Shown: piece after piece, positions 57,134 through 64,000 of the stretch | How positions within the stretch are numbered: position 1 is the first letter of the stretch | How the letters are laid out: every line of letters starts with the position of its first letter | Assembly (NCBI GenBank): GCA_947503285.1 | Contig: CANNDD010000002.1 | Coordinates: 248,001 to 312,000, forward strand | Direction: 5' to 3' | DNA from: an uncultured Croceitalea sp. | GTDB taxonomy: Bacteria; Bacteroidota; Bacteroidia; Flavobacteriales; Flavobacteriaceae | DNA length: 64,000 nt | Notes under the pieces: generated by a model | Told to the model about the DNA's origin: nothing | What the model saw: only the letters and a program-made list of their open reading frames with translations | Databases searched by the model: none | Translations under genes and position numbers: made by a program

Positions 57134-57928
57134 TTAATTGGTTTGGTAATCGTTGAGATCTACGGTCAAGGTTTCCGTGGCTATACGCGTACAGACCAAA
57201 TGGGTCTTTATCGGTTTTCTTTTAGAGGTATCGGTGATTTCCATTTCCAAGGCAATTCCGTTACTTAATTCCGTCCAGGGCAATTTCGAATTTTTGTTTT
57301 GTTGGTTGCTCAAATGAAAATTCTTTAGAATGTTATTGAACTTTTCATCCAGCTCCGTAGTACCCCAGACGGTACCGGAGTAGTCTTTGCCTATAATATT
57401 GTAGCCTTTGCAGGTATAGCCCAAAATAGTTTTTGTTTCCCCGTTTTGCTTTAAATCAAAACCCCTTCGTTCATCGATACCGTCATACAATTTTTTCGTG
57501 TCAAGTTTTAAGGAGGTGAGTGTCTTCAAACCGCTTAAATCCAACAAGGCGTGAATCAGTTTGTCATTAAAGTCCAGTACGGTAATGGTTTGTTCTCCGG
57601 GTCGTAGCTCAACGAGCGTTGCCGAAATATTATCCTCCTTTCCTGCATAGGATTTAAAACCAACCGTGTCATCATTGGTCGTGATCTCCATTTCGATTAC
57701 ATCGGTAAAATCGTAGATGGGTCTAGTTTCGTTACCCCATGACTTTTTTTCAAAAATTTGATCTAGGGTTTGGTCCGTTTTCTTGGATGCTTCACGCTGC
57801 ACTCGTCTTTCTACAGTCCGCTCTGCCGCTTTTTGGGCTTTTTGTCCCAATTTCTTTAAAAATTGACCATTGGCACCTATGACGAACAAGAGCAGGGCAA
57901 CAGTTGTAATATGCTTGATCACTTTCAT
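57134..57928 (-). CDS. Secreted protein, DUF4412-like
   Basis: A 264-residue protein with signal ending VIGANGQ, then a basic helical segment (KKLGQKAQKAAERTVERRVQ). The segments KTILGYTCKGYNI and WTELSNGIALEME resemble secreted Bacteroidota proteins with DUF4412-type domains. Function unknown. It overlaps the 125-residue gene by 4 bp. Confidence 0.6.
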   Translation of the reverse strand: MKVIKHITTVALLLFVIGANGQFLKKLGQKAQKAAERTVERRVQREASKKTDQTLDQIFEKKSWGNETRPIYDFTDVIEMEITTNDDTVGFKSYAGKEDNISATLVELRPGEQTITVLDFNDKLIHALLDLSGLKTLTSLKLDTKKLYDGIDERRGFDLKQNGETKTILGYTCKGYNIIGKDYSGTVWGTTELDEKFNNILKNFHLSNQQNKNSKLPWTELSNGIALEMEITDTSKRKPIKTHLVCTRIATETLTVDLNDYQTN

Positions 57929-58302
57929 TTTTTTTGTTTTTTAAGTTCCGCTCCCATAATTTTTTTGAACATAACCGTACCCAAAGAGTCTTGTTTTTTC
58001 TTGGGCAAATCCTTGGATTGTGCTAGATATACCATTCGGTACTCCGCTTTTTCCTTTGGGGTCAGCTCCATCTTTTCCAACAACTCCAAGAATCCGATCC
58101 CTTGACCCAATCCCATAGTGTTTCCATCCAGGTTTTCGCCAAAGGTTCCGGTCAGCGTGCCTGAAAGCATATCCATAAAGTTGTCTTGTTTGTTTTCTAG
58201 ACTATCTTTCTTAGAGGGTTGCTTAGTCTTTTTAGTTTGTGCAACACCGGCCGTTGTTGATACTAAGAATACCACAAGACCTATTATTCGTATTGTTTTC
58301 AT
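57925..58302 (-). CDS. Small secreted protein
   Basis: 125 residues with a signal peptide (ends TTAGVAQ), then a Lys/Ser-rich stretch and a Gly/Leu helix. No family recognised. It is probably the first gene of the five-gene operon that ends with the OmpA lipoprotein. Confidence 0.6.
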   Translation of the reverse strand: MKTIRIIGLVVFLVSTTAGVAQTKKTKQPSKKDSLENKQDNFMDMLSGTLTGTFGENLDGNTMGLGQGIGFLELLEKMELTPKEKAEYRMVYLAQSKDLPKKKQDSLGTVMFKKIMGAELKKQKK

Positions 58303-58317
58303 TGTTCTGTATTTAAC

Positions 58318-59364
58318 TTATTCTTCTAGAATACTCACTATTCTTGAGGATTGTTCCCCCTCAGGAAATTCACCTCCTTCAATACCAAAAAACAACCACA
58401 GTTTTCCTTCGAAAACCAATGCTGAATGTTCGGCAACACCGATATCTGATCTAAAGGGTTCATATTCAAACCAATTGACCATGTCTTCAGAATACCATAG
58501 GTTACCTTGAATGCCTAGCGAAGAAGATGCTGTGCCAATACCCCCGGCCACAAACACCTTATTTTTATAAACCGTGGCCGTATGCGCATAACGGGATTGA
58601 AAAATGGTATTGGTCTCGACCTTTGACCAGTCCGCACCATTGGTGCTGGTCCATATCTCATTGGTAATGGGCAACGATGCATCAGTTGGGTCGAAGCCTC
58701 CTAGAACATAGATGGCCCCATCAAAGACCACTGCACTAAATTCTTCTCGGCCGGTGAAGGCATTTTCCGCTTCAAGTTGCCAATCGATGCCATCGGTCGA
58801 TGACCATACCGAAGTATTTTCTGGGAAATCGATATTCCTAGCAATTAAAAATAGCCTGTTGTCAAAAACGACGACATCATGATTTACTGCGGCACCAAAA
58901 GCTGGGGTATTTGTAACCAGGTTCCAGCTAAGACCGGTTTCAGAGGACCATACTTCCGCTATGGCGTTACCATCTAGATCGCGACCCCCTACAAGCCATA
59001 GTTTACCGTTATATAATATGAGTTTACCCTCGGTTCTGTAAGCGAACGGGTTCTCGGCTACGGATACCCAGGCAATCCCGTTTTCACTGCGCCAGATATC
59101 GCTTTGATCTATTCGCGTGCCGGGTCTATTCCCTCCAACAGACCAGACTTGATCGTTGAATATGGCCGTGGCATTACTTGCTATTGCACCAATTTGATCT
59201 TCTTCTGTTTCTATGGTCAATAGAAGTTCAAGGCTCATTCCTTCATCATCCATTAAAATATCCCCATCGAGAAATACGTCATCATCAGGGTTAGGGCATC
59301 CCATCAAAAAGCCCAATAATACTAGGCTTACACAAGTTCTTATGGTTTTGACAAGGTTTTTCAT
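58318..59364 (-). CDS. Beta-propeller (kelch-like) lipoprotein
   Basis: A 348-residue lipoprotein (signal ends GFLMGC). Six repeated blades are visible with a pattern such as IWRSENGIAWVSV, VWSSETGLSWNLV, VWSSTDGIDWQLE and IWTSTNGADWSKV, each followed by a strand like GGR or GGF. This resembles kelch/galactose-oxidase-like propellers that bind surface partners. It lies 15 bp upstream of the small secreted gene and may be in the same transcript. Confidence 0.78.
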   Translation of the reverse strand: MKNLVKTIRTCVSLVLLGFLMGCPNPDDDVFLDGDILMDDEGMSLELLLTIETEEDQIGAIASNATAIFNDQVWSVGGNRPGTRIDQSDIWRSENGIAWVSVAENPFAYRTEGKLILYNGKLWLVGGRDLDGNAIAEVWSSETGLSWNLVTNTPAFGAAVNHDVVVFDNRLFLIARNIDFPENTSVWSSTDGIDWQLEAENAFTGREEFSAVVFDGAIYVLGGFDPTDASLPITNEIWTSTNGADWSKVETNTIFQSRYAHTATVYKNKVFVAGGIGTASSSLGIQGNLWYSEDMVNWFEYEPFRSDIGVAEHSALVFEGKLWLFFGIEGGEFPEGEQSSRIVSILEE

Positions 59365-59504
59365 TCTTTACTCGTTTTTGGTTTGAATTGATTCGAAATT
59401 TCTTGGCACCGTAACATCCGTTATTGAACCACTGTAGTTAGGGGAGTCGAATTTCTCAGCTTTTATGGCCTAGGTCTTTTAAAGTAGGTTCCATTTTTTG
59501 ATAA

Positions 59505-59531
59505 GAAGACAGGGAAGAAATCCCCGTCTTC
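59505..59531. terminator. Possible hairpin after the collagen-like gene
   Basis: GAAGACAGGG (59505-59514) pairs with CCCCGTCTTC (59522-59531) apart from one A-C mismatch. It lies 15 bp beyond the minus-strand gene stop. No T-run follows on the minus strand, so termination is uncertain. Confidence 0.4.
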
Positions 59532-59545
59532 CAATTGAAGCTTAA

Positions 59546-60193
59546 TCAGTAATGTAACCCTAGATAATCCATTACTTGATAGTAGTCATTGATATCCACA
59601 CCTTGTTGCTGCATAACGCTAACTACGTCTGCCTCTCTTGCACTCCCCCCAGTATTCGAGGGTTCAATTAAAATATATCTGGCAAAACCGTCGATCGGGG
59701 CTATTGTCGCAACGGTATCCGGATTTCCTAGCTCGGTCAATATAATCTCGCCAACTGATACTGACATTTGCATATCAAAAGACCTGAAGAGCGGTTCTGT
59801 AAATGGAACCGAAAAGACCTGTTCAAATGAGTCGCCGAACGAGAAATAGGTCAAAATAGTATACGTGTTGACCACCTCTTGGGTGATTGTTTCATCTTCT
59901 ATTGTAAAAGAAGCTTGTGAAAATTCATACGCTTCGGGAAAATCTGCCGCTATCCAAGGTGAGGCAAATACGTTGGCGTTGCCGTCTTCGCCATCAGCAC
60001 CATCCATGCCCGCTGGACCTTGTGCTCCGTCAACACCATCAATTCCATCTAAACCGTCAGCACCGGCCGGACCTTGGGTCCCGTCCAATCCATCAACACC
60101 ATCCATACCATCTTCACCATCACAGGCCACCGTCAAAGAGGCAAGTACAAACAATAGGGTTAAAAATTTAAAACTTGTTTTAATTGTTTTCAT
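59546..60193 (-). CDS. Lipoprotein with collagen-like repeats
   Basis: A 215-residue lipoprotein (signal ends LTVAC). Residues 26-73 are 16 Gly-x-y triplets (GEDGMDGVDG... with GPA units), a collagen-like stalk. The last 140 residues form a beta-rich domain. Such proteins may trimerise at the cell surface. One copy of the motif TGTTAACCTTT lies 54-64 bp upstream of the start. Confidence 0.8.
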   Translation of the reverse strand: MKTIKTSFKFLTLLFVLASLTVACDGEDGMDGVDGLDGTQGPAGADGLDGIDGVDGAQGPAGMDGADGEDGNANVFASPWIAADFPEAYEFSQASFTIEDETITQEVVNTYTILTYFSFGDSFEQVFSVPFTEPLFRSFDMQMSVSVGEIILTELGNPDTVATIAPIDGFARYILIEPSNTGGSAREADVVSVMQQQGVDINDYYQVMDYLGLHY

Positions 60194-60246
60194 TTTAAAA
60201 AATTTAAATCGTTATCATTATTTTTCATTTAATGGGACGGGATTAA

Positions 60247-60957
60247 AAAGGTTAACATGATAATCTTGAATTATTCGAACCAAATCTTGTCGATAGCCAT
60301 AGAACACCCAGTTTTACTGCGCGAATCGAATTGAAAACGAATTCCGTCAATTTGTGATAATCTATAGTTCGGACCGATTTTTTTAAAATCGGATAGTGGA
60401 ATGGTAACTATGAAGGCGCTTTCACTTGCCGGAAGTTGTTTCCCGTAAGTAGCCCTAGAACTTCCGGCAAAAAATATGGCGTAAAGACCGTTGACCGTGC
60501 TCTTTGCCTCAAACTGTATATGTAAATGGGTATGCTGACTTAAATCTAATCGTAGGGGTGTTGTCGCTACTTTAGTATTCTTGCCGTATGCCAAATAAAA
60601 AGTGCCTTTTGTATCATAGGGGGTCGTAACCACCCATAAACCTTCTGTAATAGTTGTTTGAAAATACTGCCCAAATCGGTTTTCATGCGGGTTAATCCGG
60701 ATACTTCGGGTTTTTCCAATAATGGTGTTTCCCTTTTGAACGTGAATGTTCGTAGTCTCCGTAGTAACAAGGGTGGGTTCTAAGTTGCCTGTCTCAAAAT
60801 CATCGACCACTAATTGGGCATTTACGACACTGATCAGAATCATAGTACCAAAGAAAAATTCGTATTTCATTTGAGCATTATTCTAATATGCATTCATTGA
60901 CATTCTGCCCAAAAGGTTAACACAAACCATTTTTTACTACTTTAGATGTTAACCTTT
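60247..60957. promoter_or_regulatory. Three TGTTAACCTTT motifs around the ECF sigma gene
   Basis: The 11-mer occurs on the minus strand at 60247-60257 (ahead of the collagen-like gene) and 60912-60922 (ahead of the 60870 gene), and on the plus strand at 60947-60957 (ahead of the sigma gene). In each case it points towards the gene start. At 12-14 nt past AACC all three show a TnnCATT-like element. This may be the promoter recognised by the sigma factor, or an operator. Confidence 0.5.
60271..60870 (-). CDS. Secreted beta-sandwich protein
   Basis: A 199-residue protein with a signal peptide (ends SVVNAQ). The pattern VDDFETGNLEPT at the start and the final GIRFQFDSRSKTG...AIDKIWFE is typical of carbohydrate-binding-type beta sandwiches. 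It is divergent from the sigma gene. Substrate unknown. Confidence 0.65.
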   Translation of the reverse strand: MKYEFFFGTMILISVVNAQLVVDDFETGNLEPTLVTTETTNIHVQKGNTIIGKTRSIRINPHENRFGQYFQTTITEGLWVVTTPYDTKGTFYLAYGKNTKVATTPLRLDLSQHTHLHIQFEAKSTVNGLYAIFFAGSSRATYGKQLPASESAFIVTIPLSDFKKIGPNYRLSQIDGIRFQFDSRSKTGCSMAIDKIWFE

Positions 60958-60974
60958 CCAAACGAATCGCATTA

Positions 60975-61550
60975 ATGGTAAACGTATCTGACAAAGCGTT
61001 GTTCAAAAGCTTACGTGATGGGTCTGAAATAGCTTTCAAGACGGTTTATGAAGCCAATAGGAACACCTTTTTGAACTTTGCAAAAAAATATGGTTTGGAT
61101 ACTGAGGATATTTTGGATGTCTATCAAGATGCGTACATCGCCTTTTATGAGAATATTCAAAACGGAAAGCTGATAGAACTTAAAAGTTCTTTAGGTACAT
61201 ACCTTATTGGTATTGGAAAATATATGGTGCTCGAAAGGTTACGTAAGAATAAAAAGACGGTAAGAAGTGATGTGGCCCTCGAGGTATCGCCAGAGGTCGA
61301 CGAAACCTTGGAGAATTTTGATGTAGCGCTGCCCACACTTACCCCAAGACAACGGTTGTTGAACACACACTTCGCATCGCTTGGTGAAAAGTGCAAGACC
61401 ATATTGGTACTGTTCTATTATAAGAAATACAGTATAAAACAGATTATGGAGAAGGGTGGTTATAACAATGAAAATGTTGTAAAAAGTCAAAAGTCGCGAT
61501 GTTTAAAGAGTCTAAAAGAAGCCATGAAAAACCCCAATAACCATGGATAA
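60975..61550 (+). CDS. Sigma-70 family (ECF-like) factor
   Basis: A 191-residue sigma factor. Region 2 has FKTVYEANRNTFLNFAKKY and VYQDAYIAFYENI. Region 4 has YYKKYSIKQIMEKGGYNNENVVKSQKSRC. The ATG at 60975 lies 2 bp after the putative -10 of the TGTTAACC promoter, so the real start could be the TTG at 60999 (LFKSLRDGSEIAF). It overlaps the TPR gene by 8 bp. Confidence 0.85.
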   Translation: MVNVSDKALFKSLRDGSEIAFKTVYEANRNTFLNFAKKYGLDTEDILDVYQDAYIAFYENIQNGKLIELKSSLGTYLIGIGKYMVLERLRKNKKTVRSDVALEVSPEVDETLENFDVALPTLTPRQRLLNTHFASLGEKCKTILVLFYYKKYSIKQIMEKGGYNNENVVKSQKSRCLKSLKEAMKNPNNHG

Positions 61551-62280
61551 AGAAACGCTTCTGTTAAAGTATTTTGCTGAATCGCTTAGCGCGGAAGAGG
61601 AAATGGCGTTTACTTCATTATTGGAAAAAGATGCAGAATTTCGGGCACAAGTAGCTTTCGAAGAAGACCTGCAACGTACGATACAACATCGTGAAAGGGC
61701 AGCTTTGAAATCGAAATTAAAGACTTACGAGTCGCAAAACACAAAAGGTCAAAAGCCGAAAGTCTTCAGAAGACCTATGGGCTACTTGAAGATTGCCGCT
61801 TCCGTCGCGGTATTGCTCGCAACCTCATGGTTTGTTTATCAATCGTACACCACCCCGAACTTAGAAAAACTTTACGAGGCCAATTATTCTAAATTTCCCA
61901 ATACGGTCTATACCATTACCCGCAGCGACACCCTAGACAATTCACCTGAACGAAAAGCTTTTGAAGCGTACGAAGGAAATGACCTTAAGGCAGCCGTTTT
62001 GTATTTTGAAGAGCTATCGACCATTAGCAATCTTGACTACATCCCTTTTTTTCTCGGACAGTCTTATCTACAGAATGGACAAATTGAACAAGCATTGCAA
62101 CAGTTTGAGTCAATCGCAGAAAAAGATACCGATTTTAAAAGTGAGGCCCTATGGTACAGTTCACTGGGTTACCTAAAATTAGGGAATAAAAGCAGGGCCA
62201 GGCAAAAGCTGCAATTGTTGGTTACCGAAGGAAATTATAAAAAAGCCCAAGCTCAGGAATTGTTGGATACCTTGGATTGA
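61543..62280 (+). CDS. TPR membrane protein, putative anti-sigma
   Basis: 245 residues. The N-terminus (KYFAESLSAEEEMAFTSLLEKD) looks like a FecR/anti-sigma N-terminal helix pair but without zinc ligands. One membrane helix follows at about 84-100. The periplasmic part contains TPR-like repeats (YLQNGQIEQALQQFESI, YLKLGNKSRARQKLQLL). It is translationally coupled to the sigma factor and its end overlaps the CHAT gene by 28 bp on the other strand. Confidence 0.75.
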   Translation: MDKETLLLKYFAESLSAEEEMAFTSLLEKDAEFRAQVAFEEDLQRTIQHRERAALKSKLKTYESQNTKGQKPKVFRRPMGYLKIAASVAVLLATSWFVYQSYTTPNLEKLYEANYSKFPNTVYTITRSDTLDNSPERKAFEAYEGNDLKAAVLYFEELSTISNLDYIPFFLGQSYLQNGQIEQALQQFESIAEKDTDFKSEALWYSSLGYLKLGNKSRARQKLQLLVTEGNYKKAQAQELLDTLD

Positions 62281-64000
62281 TCTTTTCTTCTAAAAATGAG
62301 AAAAACCGACACTACAGCTAGCCCTATGAGCAGATAATGGTACCAGGCGAAATCAAAGGAACCTACTAGGGGTTCGGTGTTACCACTAAGCAGAAAACCA
62401 GACCAATAGAAGGGATGCGAATATCTATTTTCATCATGCTTTTTCAAGAAAACCAATTTAGCATATTGTAAGGCATCGTCCTTTGCGCTTCCATCTGAAA
62501 GTTGACCGTAAAAAGTATCCATGATCTCTGGGGTCGAACCATCGTTGATACTCCACGAGGTTTGCACGATGCTACTTGCCCCACTGTAGAAAAAAGCACG
62601 CGCCAAACTAATGGACCCTTCCCCTTTTTGAAGCTCTCCCAAACCCGTTTCGCAGGCACTTAAGGTTACCAAATCTGCAGTAACATCGAGTGCATATAGA
62701 TCATTGATGTATAATACCCCTGAAGTAGTCGTATCTGGCGTAAAGGTCAAAAATGAGTATTCAGGAAACCTATCGTTGACCCTTGCATGTGTGGCCAAAT
62801 GTAATATACTGTAACTTTGTAAGCCTTGCTTAAAGGCATTGATGGTCGCAGCCTCGTCTTTAACGGCGGTACCCTCGAAATAGGTAGCCAAGGCATCAAC
62901 TTCCCTACTAGCATTGGGCAAGGGGGCGAAAGCGATATCATTGACCAGAAAATCGGTTTTAAAACCCGGTGCCACAGCCAGGTAATTCGGGTTCCCCTTT
63001 TTTGGGCCTTCTAGCCGCGACCATAAAGTAGCTGAGTTGGCATAGGCAATACCATACTTTTGAATCAAGTAGCTTTTGGTGTTTACATCCGTATTCAGGG
63101 CGCCAAAAGGAAGGGATTGTAGTATACCGTCAGGTATAATCAATAATTTTTCGGTGTGCGTACCTTTCAGAAAGGGAGCAACGAACTTTTGATAGAGCCC
63201 AAAGGAGTTCTTGTTCAACGCGACTATATCACTTTTTGGGTTGGCTAAATGACGCTTAAAAGTTTCTATTTGTGAAAGTTCCTTTTTAGAAAATGGAACC
63301 TTATATAGCGCTTTATCCTCATTCGAGATACGGATGGCATATACCGCTTCGTCACCGAAAAAATAGGAAATTGCCGTCTGCCGCTTGCCTAAGGCATTTT
63401 GAAGCCTTTTCAAATCGGTAACGGTCTTGTCGTATTTTAATTCAAAATACGCAGGGTGTTTCTTTTCTAAGACGGAAAGCAAACGTTCATGCTCCCTTTT
63501 CAATTCGAAGAGTGCTGTGCGGGTCAAACTATCACCTTCTTGTATTTCGCGTTCTTTATCGGCAATAGAGATTTTCAAAATCTTTTCTTGCTCTAAAAGC
63601 TTGGAAGGTACCCCGGCAAATAAAGTTGCGTCGTTTTTGTGAAGTGCATCCAATAGGATATTCCCTTTACTTCGTTCAAAAAAGACAAATGCAGTATCAA
63701 TATAGCTTCTTTGTGCACTTCTTTGATACCGTTGGTAACAGGCTTCTATGCTTTTCTCAAAAATGGGGAGTACATTTTCTACCAAGACCTGTTTATCGGT
63801 ATCATCGTAAAAAGTGCTTTTTAATTGCAATAGTTCGGTAATGGCGGTTTGTCCGATTGCTATTTGTTCTGCCCATGCCTTAGTGGATTTTTTGAATCCG
63901 TAGATTTTCGACAACCCAAGTAGAATAGGAAAATGGGCGATGCGGTTAGAGGCTTTGGCCTTTTCGTGATGGGTGCGTGAATCCATTTCAAAATAAGATG
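62253..64000 (-). CDS. CHAT-domain protease-like protein, N-terminus outside window
   Basis: About 582 codons are visible, and the frame is open to the right edge. The CHAT (caspase-like) domain has its catalytic His in LHLATHARVND and its Cys in LVTLSACETGLGEL. A C-terminal membrane helix (YHYLLIGLAVVSVFLIF) ends in a basic tail. A helical, coiled-coil region precedes it, and TPRs probably lie upstream beyond the window. Convergent with the sigma/TPR pair. Confidence 0.88.
   Translation of the reverse strand, partial: SYFEMDSRTHHEKAKASNRIAHFPILLGLSKIYGFKKSTKAWAEQIAIGQTAITELLQLKSTFYDDTDKQVLVENVLPIFEKSIEACYQRYQRSAQRSYIDTAFVFFERSKGNILLDALHKNDATLFAGVPSKLLEQEKILKISIADKEREIQEGDSLTRTALFELKREHERLLSVLEKKHPAYFELKYDKTVTDLKRLQNALGKRQTAISYFFGDEAVYAIRISNEDKALYKVPFSKKELSQIETFKRHLANPKSDIVALNKNSFGLYQKFVAPFLKGTHTEKLLIIPDGILQSLPFGALNTDVNTKSYLIQKYGIAYANSATLWSRLEGPKKGNPNYLAVAPGFKTDFLVNDIAFAPLPNASREVDALATYFEGTAVKDEAATINAFKQGLQSYSILHLATHARVNDRFPEYSFLTFTPDTTTSGVLYINDLYALDVTADLVTLSACETGLGELQKGEGSISLARAFFYSGASSIVQTSWSINDGSTPEIMDTFYGQLSDGSAKDDALQYAKLVFLKKHDENRYSHPFYWSGFLLSGNTEPLVGSFDFAWYHYLLIGLAVVSVFLIFRRKDQSKVSNNS

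Noticed and set aside
52594-64000. Anti-phage defence island
   Set aside because: Apart from the CHAT protein, which also occurs in signalling, the genes are secreted and envelope proteins with no nuclease, helicase or toxin.

Overview
The window reads as chromosome from a marine-type member of the Flavobacteriaceae (Bacteroidota). The evidence is AT-rich DNA, promoters of the form TTG-N19/20-TAnnTTTG (for example 4491-4521 and 47299-47329), the gliding/type IX secretion genes gldH and sprE (porW), a trimmed atpBEFHAG operon with no atpD or atpC beside it, a cytochrome b558-type sdhCAB operon, many lipoproteins with short signal peptides ending in Cys, and three or four small sigma factors each followed by a membrane anti-sigma-like gene. 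No rRNA, tRNA, CRISPR array or complete insertion sequence was seen.

Layout. 1-4053: a partial lipoprotein, small membrane proteins, and an overlapping rimK plus aspartoacylase-family pair. 4491-8031: sdhCAB with its promoter and terminator. 8059-9670: a Vsr-type endonuclease overlapping a methionine aminotransferase. 9682-10856: a phage-immunity-like divergent pair (XRE/S24 repressor and a small HTH-like protein) around a perfect 11-bp inverted repeat. 10875-12735: a serine hydrolase, an acetyltransferase, and a 35-codon ORF ending at a bidirectional terminator. 12898-14680: 3-oxoacid CoA-transferase genes separated by a four-helix-bundle gene. 14695-19818: PBP1A, gldH, ricT and trhO. 19881-25625: recA, an ECF sigma/anti-sigma-barrel pair, plsC and trpS. 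26202-35725: dprA, an HU/SPOR envelope protein, thioesterase, aldo/keto reductase, and a six-gene envelope operon (flippase, dut, nucleotidyltransferase, TPR, DUF4292, EnvC). 35832-41759: small lipoproteins, a sulfatase, a hydrolase/sigma/membrane-protein operon and a TetA-like exporter. 41921-50941: the sprE, bactofilin, atpZ and atpBEFHA-G block, again interrupted by a four-helix-bundle gene. 51085-64000: DUF763, then an accessory envelope region with an OmpA lipoprotein, a large two-signal membrane protein, secreted proteins, a beta-propeller, a collagen-like lipoprotein, and a sigma/TPR/CHAT-protease module.

The most unusual signals are four. (1) Two S23/IVP-type four-helix-bundle genes sit inside essential operons and are bracketed by short degenerate inverted repeats, like the intervening sequences known from 23S rRNA. 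(2) An 11-bp motif, TGTTAACCTTT, is repeated three times in front of three transcription units around the ECF sigma gene at 60975. (3) The repressor/HTH pair looks like an orphan genetic switch. (4) A Vsr endonuclease lacks all four residues that bind zinc in the E. coli enzyme and has no partner methylase in view.

Functional assignments come from motifs and family recognition by eye. No database search was run.
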